Notes under the pieces: generated by a model
What the model was told of the DNA's origin: nothing
Database searches by the model: none
What the model saw: the letters and a program-made list of their open reading frames with translations, nothing else
In this document: in pieces, positions 40,144 to 52,460 of the stretch
How the letters are laid out: every line of letters starts with the position of its first letter
Numbering within the stretch: the first letter of the stretch is position 1
Program-made: the position numbers and the translations under genes
Assembly: GCA_002189035.1 (NCBI GenBank)
Contig: CM007991.1
Span: 1,736,001-1,800,000, forward strand
Source: Utricularia gibba
Taxonomy: Eukaryota > Streptophyta > Magnoliopsida > Lamiales > Lentibulariaceae
Reading direction: 5' to 3'
Length of the DNA: 64,000 nt

Positions 40144-40779
40144 ATGAGCGACGGCGACTACTGCGACCTCCATGACCGTGAAAAATCGCAGCGTCGCCTC
40201 CTCGTGGCGGTGCTGGGCTCCATCCTCTTCGTCCTCGGCCTCGTCATTCTTATAATTTGGCTAGTCCTCCGCCCCACCAAACCCGAGTTCATTCTCCGAG
40301 ACGCCGCCGTCTACGCCTTCAATTTCTCCTCCTCCGGCAACATCCTCACCACCACCCTCCAGATCACGCTCTCTTTCAGAAACCCCAACCACCGAGTCGG
40401 AATCTACTACGACAAGCTTCAGGCATTCGCCGCCTACCGCGACCAGGAAATTACTCTCCCGGCGGTGCTCCAGCCGGTGTACATCCGGAAAAAACACGTC
40501 GCGGTTTGGTCTCTGTTCCTCACCGGACAAAATGTGGCGCTGGAGCCGTACATCGGATTCTCCTTAACCCAGGACCGGAACGCGGGGACGGTGATGGCGA
40601 ATGTGAAGGCGGAGGGGCGAATCAGATGGAAAGTGGGGCATTTTCTCTCCGGGCTATACCCGATTCACGTCAACTGTCCGGCCTACATCGACTTCGACGG
40701 AAGAAGCGGCAAGGCCGCCGCGATTCGGCCGGAGCCGGTGAAGTATCAGCTGTTCATGGACTGCCGCGTTCGTTTATGA
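40144..40779 (+). CDS. NDR1/HIN1-like (NHL) late-embryogenesis LEA_2 membrane protein
   Basis: NHL proteins are plasma-membrane proteins linked to defence and stress responses; NDR1 also helps membrane-wall adhesion. The gene has no intron. Starting at ATG 40144 (MSDGDYCDLHDREKSQ) it encodes 211 residues; an in-frame ATG at 40093 would add 17 residues, mostly hydrophobic and without family similarity, so I prefer the second. A short cytosolic N-terminus is followed by one membrane helix (about residues 20-42, LLVAVLGSILFVLGLVILII) and an extracellular LEA_2 domain with the typical NPNHRVGIYYD motif and HFLSGLYPIHVNCPAYIDF. The coding region is GC-rich relative to its surroundings, as is common for single-exon NHL genes. 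Which NHL subgroup it belongs to is not clear. Confidence 0.88.
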   Translation: MSDGDYCDLHDREKSQRRLLVAVLGSILFVLGLVILIIWLVLRPTKPEFILRDAAVYAFNFSSSGNILTTTLQITLSFRNPNHRVGIYYDKLQAFAAYRDQEITLPAVLQPVYIRKKHVAVWSLFLTGQNVALEPYIGFSLTQDRNAGTVMANVKAEGRIRWKVGHFLSGLYPIHVNCPAYIDFDGRSGKAAAIRPEPVKYQLFMDCRVRL

Positions 40780-41245
40780 AATATCTATCACTAATCCCCC
40801 CTGTAAGCATCATCGTTATTCCCACGCATCATCATCCATGTTGCCGACGGGGACTCTAATGTTTTGTCATAAAATCTGCTCTTTTAATTTTCAAAACCGA
40901 GGACAAAAAGATGCGTGTCGTGTAGGTCCCACCCGTCACGTGACATTTTACAGGATCACGTTCTGTGTCAGATGGCCCATCATAACTTCTCATGGCCCAA
41001 GACCAGGTAGGCCCACTTCCGGAGAATCCTCTATTAATGAATCACTTGACCGTTGTGGAAGCCTGGAATTTTTTATTTTTATTTATTATATATATATATA
41101 AAAAAAGACCAATAGGAACGGGAATCACTGATAAATGAGTTACTGCTACAAGCACAAACTGATCCGGATCCTCGCTTATTTGGCTGTGTTTTCCACAGCC
41201 AATGTAGGTAGGTAAGCAGATATCTACACTCGCCAAGTCAAGAAT
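40780..41245. other. Convergent 3' region between NHL and LHW genes
   Basis: This holds the 3' untranslated ends of two converging genes and a TA-rich tract near 41075-41105. Nothing else was recognised. Confidence 0.5.
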
Positions 41246-44200
41246 TCACCTTCCTGTTGCTGTTTCTGCAACTCCACAGTTAGAGTCTTGTTCCAAGAGG
41301 TGGACTAATGAGATAAAGACCTCCATCCTTGTGATGTCCCTGTTGGCCTGTTTGAACTCATTACTAGAGTGTTCAACGCATTTGCAGAGTTTCGTGTTGA
41401 GTCTGGTAAGAAGGGTTTTACCTCAACGACGAAATGTGCCCATATCTTGTCGCGGCAAGTCTCCATGACACCCTTGAGAATGGTTAGCCCCAGACCTCTT
41501 ATTACATCAGCTATCTCTAAGAACAACCCTCTTTCTTCACAAAGCATCTGTAGCAGAACACAGACCTGAGTTAACAATGAGGGGAAGTAGTAGCACTGCC
41601 ATGCCATTAAAGGTGACTCTAGTCAGAGTTTTTGGACAACCTCGACGCGCAGTTGGCGGGGTTGATGCAGATTCTCGACAACTATGGGGGGGACCATGGA
41701 TTGTGAGCCTACTTCGAATGCCCATGTAGCTCCTCCTTCAAAGTTGGTTCTGGAAAGCGAACTTCTTTCCTTGTTAATGCTCTGCAATTCAGGAAGTAAT
41801 AGGATAAGTAAACGTTTGACCGGTGGTAAATGATGATCAGATGATGATTTCGCACCTTAGACCCTCCTGATTGCTTTAGCTTGTTAGCATGCTTCATTAC
41901 ACTTTGTAAGAAGATCATATGTTTGATGGTTCGTTCCAGTAGCGCGTCAATGCTACACTGCAGTCAAAAGAAGGTTCATAAGCAAATATAGAGTGCTCAG
42001 AGAAGCATAGCATCAAGTTGAATCCATGTTACCCACCTTTGCTCCATTTGGCACTATTTCTCTTAGTTCCTTGACTCGATCTTGGATCATTTGACGGTCT
42101 TTGGGTCTTGGTCTTGGATTTTCCCCCGGTTTCAGCCTCTTGCGAGTGGTTCTGGCTGTTTCACAAGGCTTCTTTGAATGCCCTGTAGATGCACTGTTGC
42201 TCTGGGTTGCCTTCTGATTGTTTTCCAATAAAGAAATCAATTGCGATCCATACACAGAACTAATGCCATGAGAAAGCCCAGATGACTGACAATACGAGGG
42301 GGGAGGATTAGGTGCAAAGGAGCTACTCATATTTGTCAATGTTGTTTTGCAACTGCTGAGGTCCATGCTCGCCATTGAGGAGGTTCGAAGCTTTGAAACC
42401 GTGGATGGCATAGAGAGAATCCCATTGTCGGCGCTTTCTGTTTGAGCATTACTGGCATCCAGTGACGCCATGGCCTCCATATCAGACATGGGTTCATTTT
42501 CCAGAGAGCTGCTCCAGCAGCCACTGAGCAACTTATTCTTGAAATCAGCCCCCAAAGCATCGAAAAGATCATCACTGCATCCAAGTTGAGCAAATGATTC
42601 TTCAACCAACATTTCTAACTGGGAGGAATACAAACCACTTGGTGAAAGTCTTTCCCCCATGTGATCAAGCGTAGCACTAGAGCCATTAGACTGAAACGAA
42701 TTCACTGTAGGTTGGACAACATTCACTGAGTTGCAAGTCTGCATTTCAGGAATGCTTTGAGGTTCGTTCCCAACAGGAGCTCTGGCATGGCTGGAATCCA
42801 TCGTAAAATTGGAAGAAATGATCCCTGATCTGCTTGGGCCGCATGCAAATACGTCATGTACGTCTGCAGCTAACTTTCCGAAAGTGTCATCAACTGAAGA
42901 TAAATCTAGAGCTGGACATGAGGTAGGCTGTTCCATCCAAACTTCTGAACTGCCTATTATAATGTTTGAGGAAGAACCCTCCAGCTTAACTTCAGGTGCA
43001 ATTTTAGGATACTCCTGGCCTCTCAAAAATAGAGTATCAGTCAGCAACTCATTCTGGATTTCAACAGACAGCGATTGACATAGAATGGGAGACTGCTGCG
43101 AGTATGGAAAGGATCCAGACACAGCCACATCTCCATGGCAAACTGAACTCTGAAGCCTTGGAGCCTGCACTTTTCTTGCACAGTTGTCTGAAGGAAGGGT
43201 ACTAGATATGCATCCAAGGTGCAGTATCAGTGTAGCCACATCCTTCACAAACTCAACATTCTCTGGGATCTAGAAACATGAAAACGTTAAATTGTCACAA
43301 TCACAAACTCCAGAGGTTTCATATGAATATAAACACGTGGCAACAAACATACTGTTGAGAATGATCCAAACTGAATGACTCCATGTGGAAGCACAGGAAT
43401 GACTGCAACTGTCTGTGCAAGGGTTAAAACAGAGCAGATTTCAGCTGTAAGGAATCATGGTTTGGATTAAGTAAATGTAAATGAAAATTAACAGGTCGTG
43501 TACCTGCATTCCACCTAGAAACTGCTGAAATACCTCGCTCTGAACCTGAAGCACCACAAAAAGACGATAGGGGATGAAGACCCACCTGATAAGCAGCTCA
43601 AAAGCCTATGTAGCATATCTCAACGATATATGTACCTCAGGATGATGATTTTGTTCATAAAAATCGTCGTAAAGGATCCATTGGTAGTCCCCAGTGAATG
43701 CAGCTCTTCCAACTAATCTGAGAAAACCAGAGAGTGGTTTAAGAATGTTTCAATCTCAAGAAGAAAAAGGCAAGTGTATCGTTCTTGGCTTACCCATCTC
43801 CAAGAACAATGACGTGCTTGTTGAGCATCATCTTGTTTACAAGAAAATGCAAACTCCCACAATCCTGAGACTCATGAGTCACGTTTTCAAGAGTAGGATT
43901 TCCAGAGAAATCCAAGAATCTTGAGTCTGATGGAGGTTCATGGTAGCATTCTTCCCATACTAGAAGCCTAGAAAGTCAAAGGGTGCCGTCAATATGATAG
44001 TTGGAATATTTAGAATGTGAAGACGAAAGCGAATGAAAGATCATAGAACCAAAATGAAACAGCAAAGGGAAAAAAACACGTAGATTCACCAGGAAAAGGG
44101 CAGAAGGTTTTATCTTCCTACAAGAAAAAACATAAAGACTATTTCTTCAATGCAACAAGATTCTCTTCGCAGGGATCAATTAAATTCACCACCCAGGTAA

Positions 44201-44685
44201 TTCCAAACATGGAAAGCGAAAGCCATTGTAAACATGGCAAAAAAGGACAACAATGAACGTCGATTCATTAAATGACAAACAACGACTTGACTAATCTCAG
44301 ACATAATCCTAAAGAGTCATACTTAAAGCATAACAAATCAGAACCGAAAAGAAGCAAAAAACAAGACCCTGGCTTCGATATTACCTAAAATCACATCAAC
44401 CATCCTGAAGTTGGGTAAAGAGTGGATGGGAGAATCAATTTTTTCGTCTTTCATGCAGCAGTAAACAACAAAAGTACAGAAAGAAATGAAGACCTGATAC
44501 CAGTTCCCGGCGACAAAGAGAGTAAATTTCTTTCATTCTTGCACATCACACTCGAAAGAATCTTTAGAATTTAGTTTTGAACGAACTTACTCTGGATTTT
44601 GGCAGGCGATCTTCCAGAAAACGGCATAAGACCAACGATTGACTCCACAAAGAGTCTTCAAAGCCTCTTTCAGCAGGTACCCCAT
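41246..44685 (-). CDS. LHW: bHLH transcription factor LONESOME HIGHWAY (LHW)-type
   Basis: LHW forms dimers with TMO5-type bHLH proteins to drive periclinal divisions and cytokinin production in vascular tissue. Ten exons (44685-44591, 43967-43794, 43717-43636, 43545-43504, 43412-43353, 43269-42037, 41957-41856, 41781-41641, 41547-41422, 41347-41246) give 718 residues with perfect phase. The N-terminal MYC_N-like domain (about 1-150) starts MGYLLKEALKTLCGVNRWSY and includes VWEECYHEPP, GLVGRAAFTGDYQWIL and VIPVLPHGVIQFGSF. The middle is long and Ser-rich, with SQLGCSDDLFDALGADFKNK, a motif shared by LHW proteins. The atypical bHLH (about 535-595) reads RLKPGENPRPRPKDRQMIQD, then IVPNGAKCSIDALLERTIKH. 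The C-terminal ACT-like dimerisation region has MLCEERGLFLEIADVIRGLG. The match is closer to LHW than to its LHL relatives. Confidence 0.94.
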
Positions 44686-47600
44686 GTGAAATCAAATGCC
44701 AGTTCTCTCTGGCGATACTAAAAATGACTAGTTTTTACAAGAAAACGCAGTTCAGAAATCAGAGGACTAACTCCCTCTGCAAGAACCACGGCCAGCCTGT
44801 TTTGTTCTCAACCTACAACTTCTTTTCCACAATGGATCCAAATCCCAGGCTATCACAATCTCGCAAGCCATTGATGAAGGATGAGAAAAAAGAAAGCGAA
44901 ATGAAGAGAAGTGGAAAGAGGGCATTTAAATCCTGGCTCTAGTGGATAAAATCCACTTAGAATTCCACAGTATCCCGCAAGCTTTAAAGCTCTCACATCT
45001 AACCAGAACCAGACATTTCTCCATTCTAAACACACGGTCTAATCACCCCCCACAAATAAAGGCTCGAAAGCAGGATTGCGGACAGGAACTTTATGCGGAT
45101 TCTAGGAAAAAAACACAAGTGAAAATGTGTTACCAAATGTAAATGCGTGGAGTTGGTAGAAATGGGGAAGAATGATTCTTTAGGTACTCTTGTTTCGGTA
45201 CAGTTCGAGGGGAAGATGAAGAGGGGAACTCGCCAGAAAAGCTCGCTCATTCACGATGATGAAGAATCGGTAGTGTGAAAAGGGGTCTGTATTTGCGATG
45301 AATTACACATTGTGCCACTGGGATGGTGGGGGTCGACCTCGACCACCTCGTCGGCTTTGTTCTTCCGGTAGTCTTTTCCAACTAATTTCAGAAAAAACAG
45401 CAGCCGCAGTGCAGCGCCTTGGAGCTGCAAAAAAGCAGCTATTTTCAGCTTTGTTTTTTACTACATTACCGATGCTTACACAAAAACACAGTTCTTCTGT
45501 TTTACCTCAAATGTCAGGATTAAAAAAATGTTGGATATGTACATTGTTGGTAGCTATGAATTTCCATGATAGGGGCTCGGTAGGTGGTACTTCCTTCACC
45601 TTGCACATTCCTATATGGTCTCCCTCATTCATGGGACAGATTCAGTAGAGAAGTTATCTGTTTGAAACTGATAAAATGCCAACTGCCTGCCTGAGAGATG
45701 AGACAAAACAGAGACGGGTGATATGAATGTGTGGTGGGATCGAACTCATGGAGGGGTGCTTGAGCAGGGGAAAAAAAGGAGAAATCTTTGAAGGATTTCT
45801 TCTCCTAGCTCCATTACGCATCTGATGTGTAATGGAGTGAGTGATTTCTTTTTTTAAAAAAAGGTACCATTATCACAAGCCCCTCTCTTTCCAAGAAAAA
45901 GTAAAAGGAGGTTAAAAAAAAGGTAAACTGTAAAACCGTGACGGTTGTTTTGTCTTTTGCTGATATTACTGCAAATTGGAATTTTCACCAACAGTACTGA
46001 GCTATTGTATTTATAAATAAAATACAAATTGGTAATTCATGGTGCTCACGCGCCCCCAAATCAATCCGCGGCGAAAACCCTAACTCGAATCTCTTGCCGT
46101 GACTACACTCGATTGTAGAAGGTAAGACCTCTTTCACGCAGTCTTCTTCGGCTTAATCGAACGCATTTCGCACGCGCAGGTTCTGCATTGCGAGTGTGGT
46201 TTCTTGAATGAGATTTGTTCTGTGAACGGGTATATGGTTTTCTTTTTGGCAGGATTGCTAGCTAATGTTTGGACTGCGAATGTTGTGTTGCTTGATTTAC
46301 AAGGAGAGGCGGATTTATATGACGTACGAGGCAGTGAAGTCTAAGGTGATTCCAGTGAAATAATGTGAGTCGGCTGCATCCATTCGATATCTGATAGTGC
46401 CTTTTTGCTGTTCGGGATCTCTAATAAAGATGCTGTATTTCTTTAAACCATGATGAAAGCTGGTTGCTTTCCATATGATTCTGTATGTTAGACACTCTTA
46501 TTTTCACATTAGACAACCTGCAAAATTGCATTGTGTTTTGTGTCGTGTCTGTTGAACTGTGTGTGTATGGCTGATGTATGAGAAGGAATGAAGGCAGTGA
46601 CTTCAGACTACCTCGGATTCATGCATGAAACCCATCCAGGAATGTCATTAAACCCATTGTGAACAAATTGCTTGCGTTCATGTGAGAAAACCATTTCCCA
46701 GTTTGTGAACAATGAAATATGTTTTCATGTGGCTTTCTGAACATTCTCCTATCTAAGAATGTACTGCGGCTGTCTTCATCCTATACAATGTAACTTTTTG
46801 CTCACCTGTTATACCCTGTTTCAGTATTTGTTACTGTTTTTTTCATGTGGTGCATGGTTATGACACCATTTCTGGAAAAAAAAAAAGAAAGAACTGTATC
46901 TCACCCGAGTGCAGTATTGCGTGAAGATTTTATTGTACAATCAATGGCTGTTTTAACACTTTTTCCTGGCTATTTTGTGAAACAGAGGCAACTCAAAATT
47001 ACCCTGGCCGGCATTAACCAAAGACAGTGGGACACTACTTAAAAAAAAAAAAAGCAAAAGATAGGGCGGAAAGACATGATGCAAAACACCCCAACTGTGC
47101 AAGATCCACAAAGAGCCTGAGAATATTGACTATCTAAACAATATGCACATGTCTCTGTATCCAGTCTTCCTTTATGCACAAAACATGGATCAGTAAAGCA
47201 GGTGGATGTACATAGCCTGTTGGTCCACACAAATGCGAGTGGTGTTACTCGTACCAATCAGACACTTGAAAAGTTCAAGTACCCATGTCTGTGATCCGAG
47301 GAACAGTTGGTTTTCAAGTCTGAGGTGAGGACATTCTGGTCTTTTCATCAAGTGTTTTGTGGCCGGCCATGCCATCGAATGCGGCAGCACACAAGTACCT
47401 GGTCATGGGATGATGATGATGACGTAAGGGAGGGTTCCGGGGCTGGTAGGCCACGCCACACCCCCATGCCAAGGGACCTAATCATACCCCCAACTCAGCC
47501 TTTTTTTTAATCTGCTTTACTTTTCGTCCTCGGAATTTAGACATGAATTAAGCTGTAGGCGACCACTAAGGCGTGTTTAGTGGCATGCCACGTATGCCTG

Positions 47601-48202
47601 TGCAATCATTTTCTCACACGTGGCTTTTCAATTAATATTATTTAACTAACTCTAAAAATACTACTATTATTATTTTCTATAATCCTGTTTAGATTATTTT
47701 GATTTCGAAAGTTTTTAACTATTCACGTCTAACACGAGAAAATTTGACTATAGTGCGTAGATGATTATACACTATAATTAATATAATCATAAAATTACAG
47801 TATAATTATCAAATCATGTTTTTGTGTTACTTTAGACTTTTCGAAAAATCATGGACAAGGTGCTTCCCATGAGCAACAGAATCTATTATATAAGTTTGGG
47901 CCATTGTTAGATTTGGGTTTTTGATGGGCCGGACTGCCAGGTGCAGGCCCGCTTTTACATGGGAAGGTGATTTTGTAGGAACTGCACAACCATTCCACGA
48001 TTAAAAAAAAGGTACAAGAATTTTATTACGTCAAAAAAAATATTGAAGGGAACAATAGAAGCAAAACAGCTTCGATTGACTTATTCTTTTTTTTTGGATC
48101 AATAATTTTTTATTTTTGGTCTATTCCTCTTGGTTACCTGCTGCACTAAATCTCTTATTGCTCAATCATTACAACAAAAGACTGGAACTTGGGTCAACTA
48201 AT
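44686..48202. other. Intergenic region between LHW and FAF-like genes, with a possible non-coding transcript
   Basis: The part to about 45290 is probably the LHW leader and promoter. The rest holds no gene with recognisable protein similarity. From 46074 to about 47040 it has features of a transcribed unit (telo-box, splice-like donor and acceptor, T-rich intron-like DNA), described separately. An AT-rich stretch lies at about 47630-47860. Confidence 0.4.
46074..46363 (+). other. Possible small transcript with telo-box and a 32-codon open frame
   Basis: AAAACCCTAA at 46074-46083 matches the plant telo-box, common near starts of housekeeping genes. Downstream, GTAGAAG|GTAAGA (donor at 46122) and TTTTTGGCAG (acceptor before 46253) would define a short intron. 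The next exon has a 32-codon frame at 46265-46363 (MFGLRMLCCLIYKERRIYMT at its start). I recognise no family for it, and a non-coding RNA or the 5' part of an unresolved gene are equally likely. Confidence 0.22.
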
Positions 48203-49470
48203 TTACGAGGTAGGTATGCAGTCTGCTTCCCAGAAGAGTATGGATTTCCTTGTCTCCTTACAGCCCTTCAGATATGGCAGAAAATAGTCCCCTCCGATTC
48301 CCTTCACTGCCACCGAATCCAATTTTTGATTCTCATTGCATTTTATGGTGCGGATGTTGTGGGAGCGTTTCAGAGTTGTTGGTGTGGCGGCGCCCCCGCC
48401 GCCTTTGCTCCTCCAGAAGTACTCGTACGCGTTGAAGGAAGGTGCCCTCGACGGCGGCTGAGGAATCAGGAGGGCCGCCACGCGCGGCGGGGATGGCAGG
48501 GACTGTGTGATGAGCAATTTCTTGTTGTTTGTGTCGGTCATCAATTTGGGATTCTTGTTCCCACTTGTCACCAGCCTTTTAGCAACCAACTTGTGTATCC
48601 CACTTGTTACTGCGTTCAGATTCTCGCTCACCACAAAAGCTGCTGCTTTTTTCTCCTCCGCAGACCCATCACCTTCTCCGCCGTCATCCCTTCCACCACC
48701 GCCTCCGCCGGCGTTGCACGTGGTAAGCTGAGAACCAATCGCCCATCTCGGCGCTCTGTGATAAAACGGTTTCTTGGAGGTTGTGACACAGCCTCGATCA
48801 CCAATCTGCCGTTCTCCCGCCGCGATTGGATGCACAGAGTAGTCCCATCTGCACCGGAAACAGAGGTAAGTGGCGGCGGCGGAGCAGGGGATTTCTTGTG
48901 CACCAAATGCGAACTCTGTTTTCCTCCCCTGACCCTTCCCCTATCACCAACCCCATTGAAAACTCGTGAACATGAATAGCAACTCAAGCAGCAATCAGCG
49001 CCGGTTTCGGATCCAAGAGGCTCAGTGCACATTTGGAGACTGTTATCACTCATATATCTTGCTGATCGTTTCGCAAGTGGATGAAGATACGGCGCCGGAA
49101 GCACAGAGTTCTCACTCTTTTGTGTGATCAAAGTCATGGAGCTACAATTCTCTGTTTTTTCCGGCTTCCCCTTCTGAACAATATTCTTCCAAACATCTTC
49201 CACAGAGGGGCTTCTCTCCCATTCCTCTTCACTTTCAGAAGATGATGAAGAAGAATCAGATCCATAAGAATTTGGATTCCTTTTCACCAAGGAGAAAAAC
49301 CCATTGTCCTTAAGCCACCTCCTGGACGACATATCAGCAGAGAGAGTTCTTCTGATTGAAGGTGCATTCCTAGTCCTCTCTTCTCCAAGAATGGCAACTA
49401 TTCCCTGCTTCTTCTTTATCTCCTCCTCATCCAAAGATGGAAAAAAACTCAGGCTCTTATTCATAGACAT
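48203..49470 (-). CDS. FANTASTIC FOUR-like (FAF-like) protein, frame broken by one missing base
   Basis: FAF proteins are plant-specific; FAF1-4 modulate shoot meristem size through the WUSCHEL-CLAVATA loop, while FAF-like members are poorly known. The gene is intronless and would encode about 422 residues. The N-terminal part is rich in Ser and Glu (SYGSDSSSSSSESEEEW, then SPSVEDVWKNIV). The FAF domain lies at about residues 190-245: PPPPLTSVSG, then RRENGRLVIEAVSQPPRNRF and ERRDGRLVLSLP. After that the frame ends early, but the next frame continues with ITQSLPSPPRVAALLIPQPP and SFNAYEYFWRSK, C-terminal motifs of this family. Total length becomes a multiple of three only if one base is added; the CCC at 48688-48690 is the simplest site, though the exact place is not fixed. 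The open frame on the other strand is a shadow. Confidence 0.82.
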
Positions 49471-51780
49471 CTCTATTTCTCTGCAACTGAATCAAGATCC
49501 AAACTTTCAAATCACAAACTCAGGAAAAAAAAAACTGAATTGGAAAACAGCAGCAAATGAGAAGGGAACTCGTGCCCTGCTTGTTGGTTCCAATGGCAAG
49601 TCGATGAAGCAGTATTTATGGAGGCAGAGAAGGGGACCCTACAGCTTACACCACCATGGAATCATACCTTTTTGCCTTCAACTCTCACATTCTTTACAGT
49701 ATATATACACATTATTTACAAAAATTTCTGACTCTGATTCCATTAGCACCACCAAACTGTACCGTGCTTTCTTGTTTGTCTCCTCATTCTTACAAACACT
49801 AAACAACAAGCCTTCTGGTTTTGACGTTTCCTGGTAACGCATTTCACTGTTTGGGGGCATGTTGTTCACTTGTCTGTTGGATTTGAACCGACTCTGTGTG
49901 CAGGGCTTGCCAAGTTTTACCTTTGGCAAGTTTTTTCTACCCAGAAAGCCACATGAAATGCTGCGTGCTGTGAATGCCCTTTTTCAAACTAGCCAGTCCT
50001 CATGGGGTTTCCCTTTTGGTCCCTAGACACCCTTGCCGTACCACGACCAAAGTGGGTGCCAATTTGTATACAACACCACCCCCAAAAATACAGAACCCCG
50101 ACTTATTGACATGTGTGTATTGAAAATAAGTAAACGTGTTCTTGGGTAAATATGTAATTTATAAAATATTTATTGATGATTTTATCATTTTATTTCTTTT
50201 TTATATTTTAAACATATAAATATATAATATTTTGAGCACATTTTTCTTAAGATTTGGTAATAATATTGGGAACCTGCTTAACAGGGAAGTAATCCTAGAG
50301 ACAGCTACCTCCATTATTCCCCCCAATTTCTCTTTTCCTTTTTCTCAATTCTCCCACCTACAACTAATAGTGGAGTTGACTAATTAAATTATTTGTTTAA
50401 TAACCAGAAATAGGAGATTTACAATTTCTCTACTTTTTTTTTCTATTTGTATGACTCGTAAAATAATGATAATAATAATAATATCGTGAAAAAAGAGAAC
50501 AATTCATTATGATACCCATTTTATATTTATATTAATTTTGACCCCAGAGTTGTTTGATTTTATTGCTTAGTCCCAACATTTTGTGAATTGCCTTTTTCTT
50601 ACACAGTTGTTTAAAAGTCAATAATTTGATTTGTGGGGTCTTGGTATCATATATATTTAAAAGGCAGAGACACAGTTTGTGGGATGGCCCTCACTCACAT
50701 GACCTCAAAAAGAATACTATAATTTATGAAAATTAATATCCCCATTACTTGATTCCACCATTTATTTATTAATTTAATGATAAAGATTTTGGACCACCAC
50801 CACCACCACAATTTTGTCTTTTTGCTAGGCCAAGCTGACACCATAAAGCTCACGATGGTGATGTAATTTAGTCCCATTACCCCATCATAGGTATGTGACA
50901 TGCATACATGCATGTTCACGCTAAGGACCTCCCCTCCCGGGCTACTCCCTTGGTTCGACCCTGGTGAGCTCAAAGGGGAAATCTATGTGAATCTCATGTG
51001 TTCGTTCGATCCATCGAATCTTTCTTGCTCGACAGGAAGGTGTAGATTGTGGTATCGATGGATCATGGGCAAAGGAAGGCTCCCCTATGTGGGTGGTGGG
51101 AGTCATGGAACAATTTAGGAAAAGGGGGGTTTTGTAGTGCATGGCACAATGAAACCCACTTCGGTGTCGGGTATGATTGAAGTTATTCTAATGAGAGAAA
51201 AGCAATAAGAAAGGGGATTAAGGAAAGCATTGAGCAAGTGGAGTTTGTGTTTCTATGGCACGATGCGCCTTGTCCCCCTGGAAACCGATGCCACTCCTTT
51301 CCCTTTTATTCTCCTTTACATAAAGAAGATATGAGCCATATCCAACCACGACCAAATGCACTCGCTACAACCCACCCCAGGACTTTGAAATTCACTTTGA
51401 TACTAGCCTTACTACCTTAGTGTTCCTTCGCATACGGTTGTCGAATATTATACGAGATTCGAAACGACATACGTCATCACATTGAGTCAGCTTATAATAT
51501 AATCCTTTTGTCCAATGATGAAACTTAAATTGCATTTTTGGCCTGGTGATGGTTTCTTGGACACTATTTCATAGCTCAAGAAGGGACCTAATGACAAATA
51601 ACGTAATTAAGTGGCACGAACGCAAAAAAGATAGTATTGGACGGCATTATTAAAAAATGATATTATTTATTCACGTTAATAATGATTATTAAAATATGTA
51701 TATATTGAGCGCTGTCACCCCCCGCCATAATATTAATATTTTATTTCAAATTTACCTGTTTGTCCGAATCTTCAGGGGGG

Positions 51781-52043
51781 ACGTATCACGTACATACGTC
51801 GCGTCCAGAAAGGCAAGCCCATCACAGCCACGCATATCACGAATTAGGTTCCTCCACGTGTCGCTGTCTGAAATGAACACGTCTCTTCATCGTCAGCGTC
51901 TACAAATATGTAGGCAGGACGGAACAGTTTCCATTCTATCACTACGCCATATAATCCGACTCTGTCCCCGTCGTTGGCTGCCACGTGTCATTTCTTCTTT
52001 CAAATGTACGCCTTATCAACGAATGCAAGTTTTTTATATAAGA
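51781..52043 (+). promoter_or_regulatory. Orphan ACGT-rich, TATA-containing promoter-like patch
   Basis: Six ACGT cores occur at 51781, 51788, 51796, 51856, 51879 and 51983; two of them (51855-51862 and 51982-51989) are CACGTGTC, the abscisic-acid response element with G-box core. TATATAAG follows at 52036-52043. The order ABRE, ABRE, TATA resembles plant stress promoters, yet no clear gene follows: the first ATG (52059) opens only a 26-codon frame. Confidence 0.35.
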
Positions 52044-52319
52044 CCGTACATCTTCTCATGTGCTCCCCGATCACTACCCAACTGCACAATTTCACGACGA
52101 GGAGCTTCTTGAACAGCCAAGCATCTTGTAAGGAGTGAACTTGCACGTGTTGGTTGCCGGGTGGTGCACCAAATGATGTCGAGGCACCCATCGTGCTATC
52201 AAGATCTATAGTGAAAGAGTGTACGAGTGTAACTTGCTCCTCGATTAACCTTTCGTTGTCTCATTGTGTCATGAAGATGAGATGTTAGAAAACCAGAAAA
52301 GTGGAAAAAGTGCATTGAA

Positions 52320-52460
52320 TTTAGTTAATAAGAGATCAAATTGTTGAAATTAAAGATATAATCGTAAATCATATTAAAAAAAATTAGAATTAATCAATTA
52401 TTAATAATTTATAATTTATTATATACTTGATTATTTCAATTTTAAATCTCAACATAAGAT
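52320..52460 (-). repeat. Dispersed AT-rich repeat, copy D (inverted)
   Basis: Read on the - strand this shows GAAATAATCAAGTATATAA, AATTATAAATTATTAATAAT, TAATATGATTTACGATTAT and CTTTAATTTCAAC, in the same order as the copies near 39617 and 59032. Confidence 0.4.

Noticed and set aside
45298-45648. 116-codon open frame on the + strand near the LHW promoter
   Set aside because: No domain or conserved motif; composition changes along its length and it lies in the upstream region of LHW.
46449-46530. Possible C/D-box snoRNA (ATGATGA near 46450)
   Set aside because: No D box (CTGA) at a proper distance and no terminal stem; the C-box-like hit alone is expected by chance.
48116-48979. 287-codon open frame on the + strand
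   Set aside because: It lies opposite the FAF-like gene, whose conserved motifs are on the - strand; the + frame has no family features.
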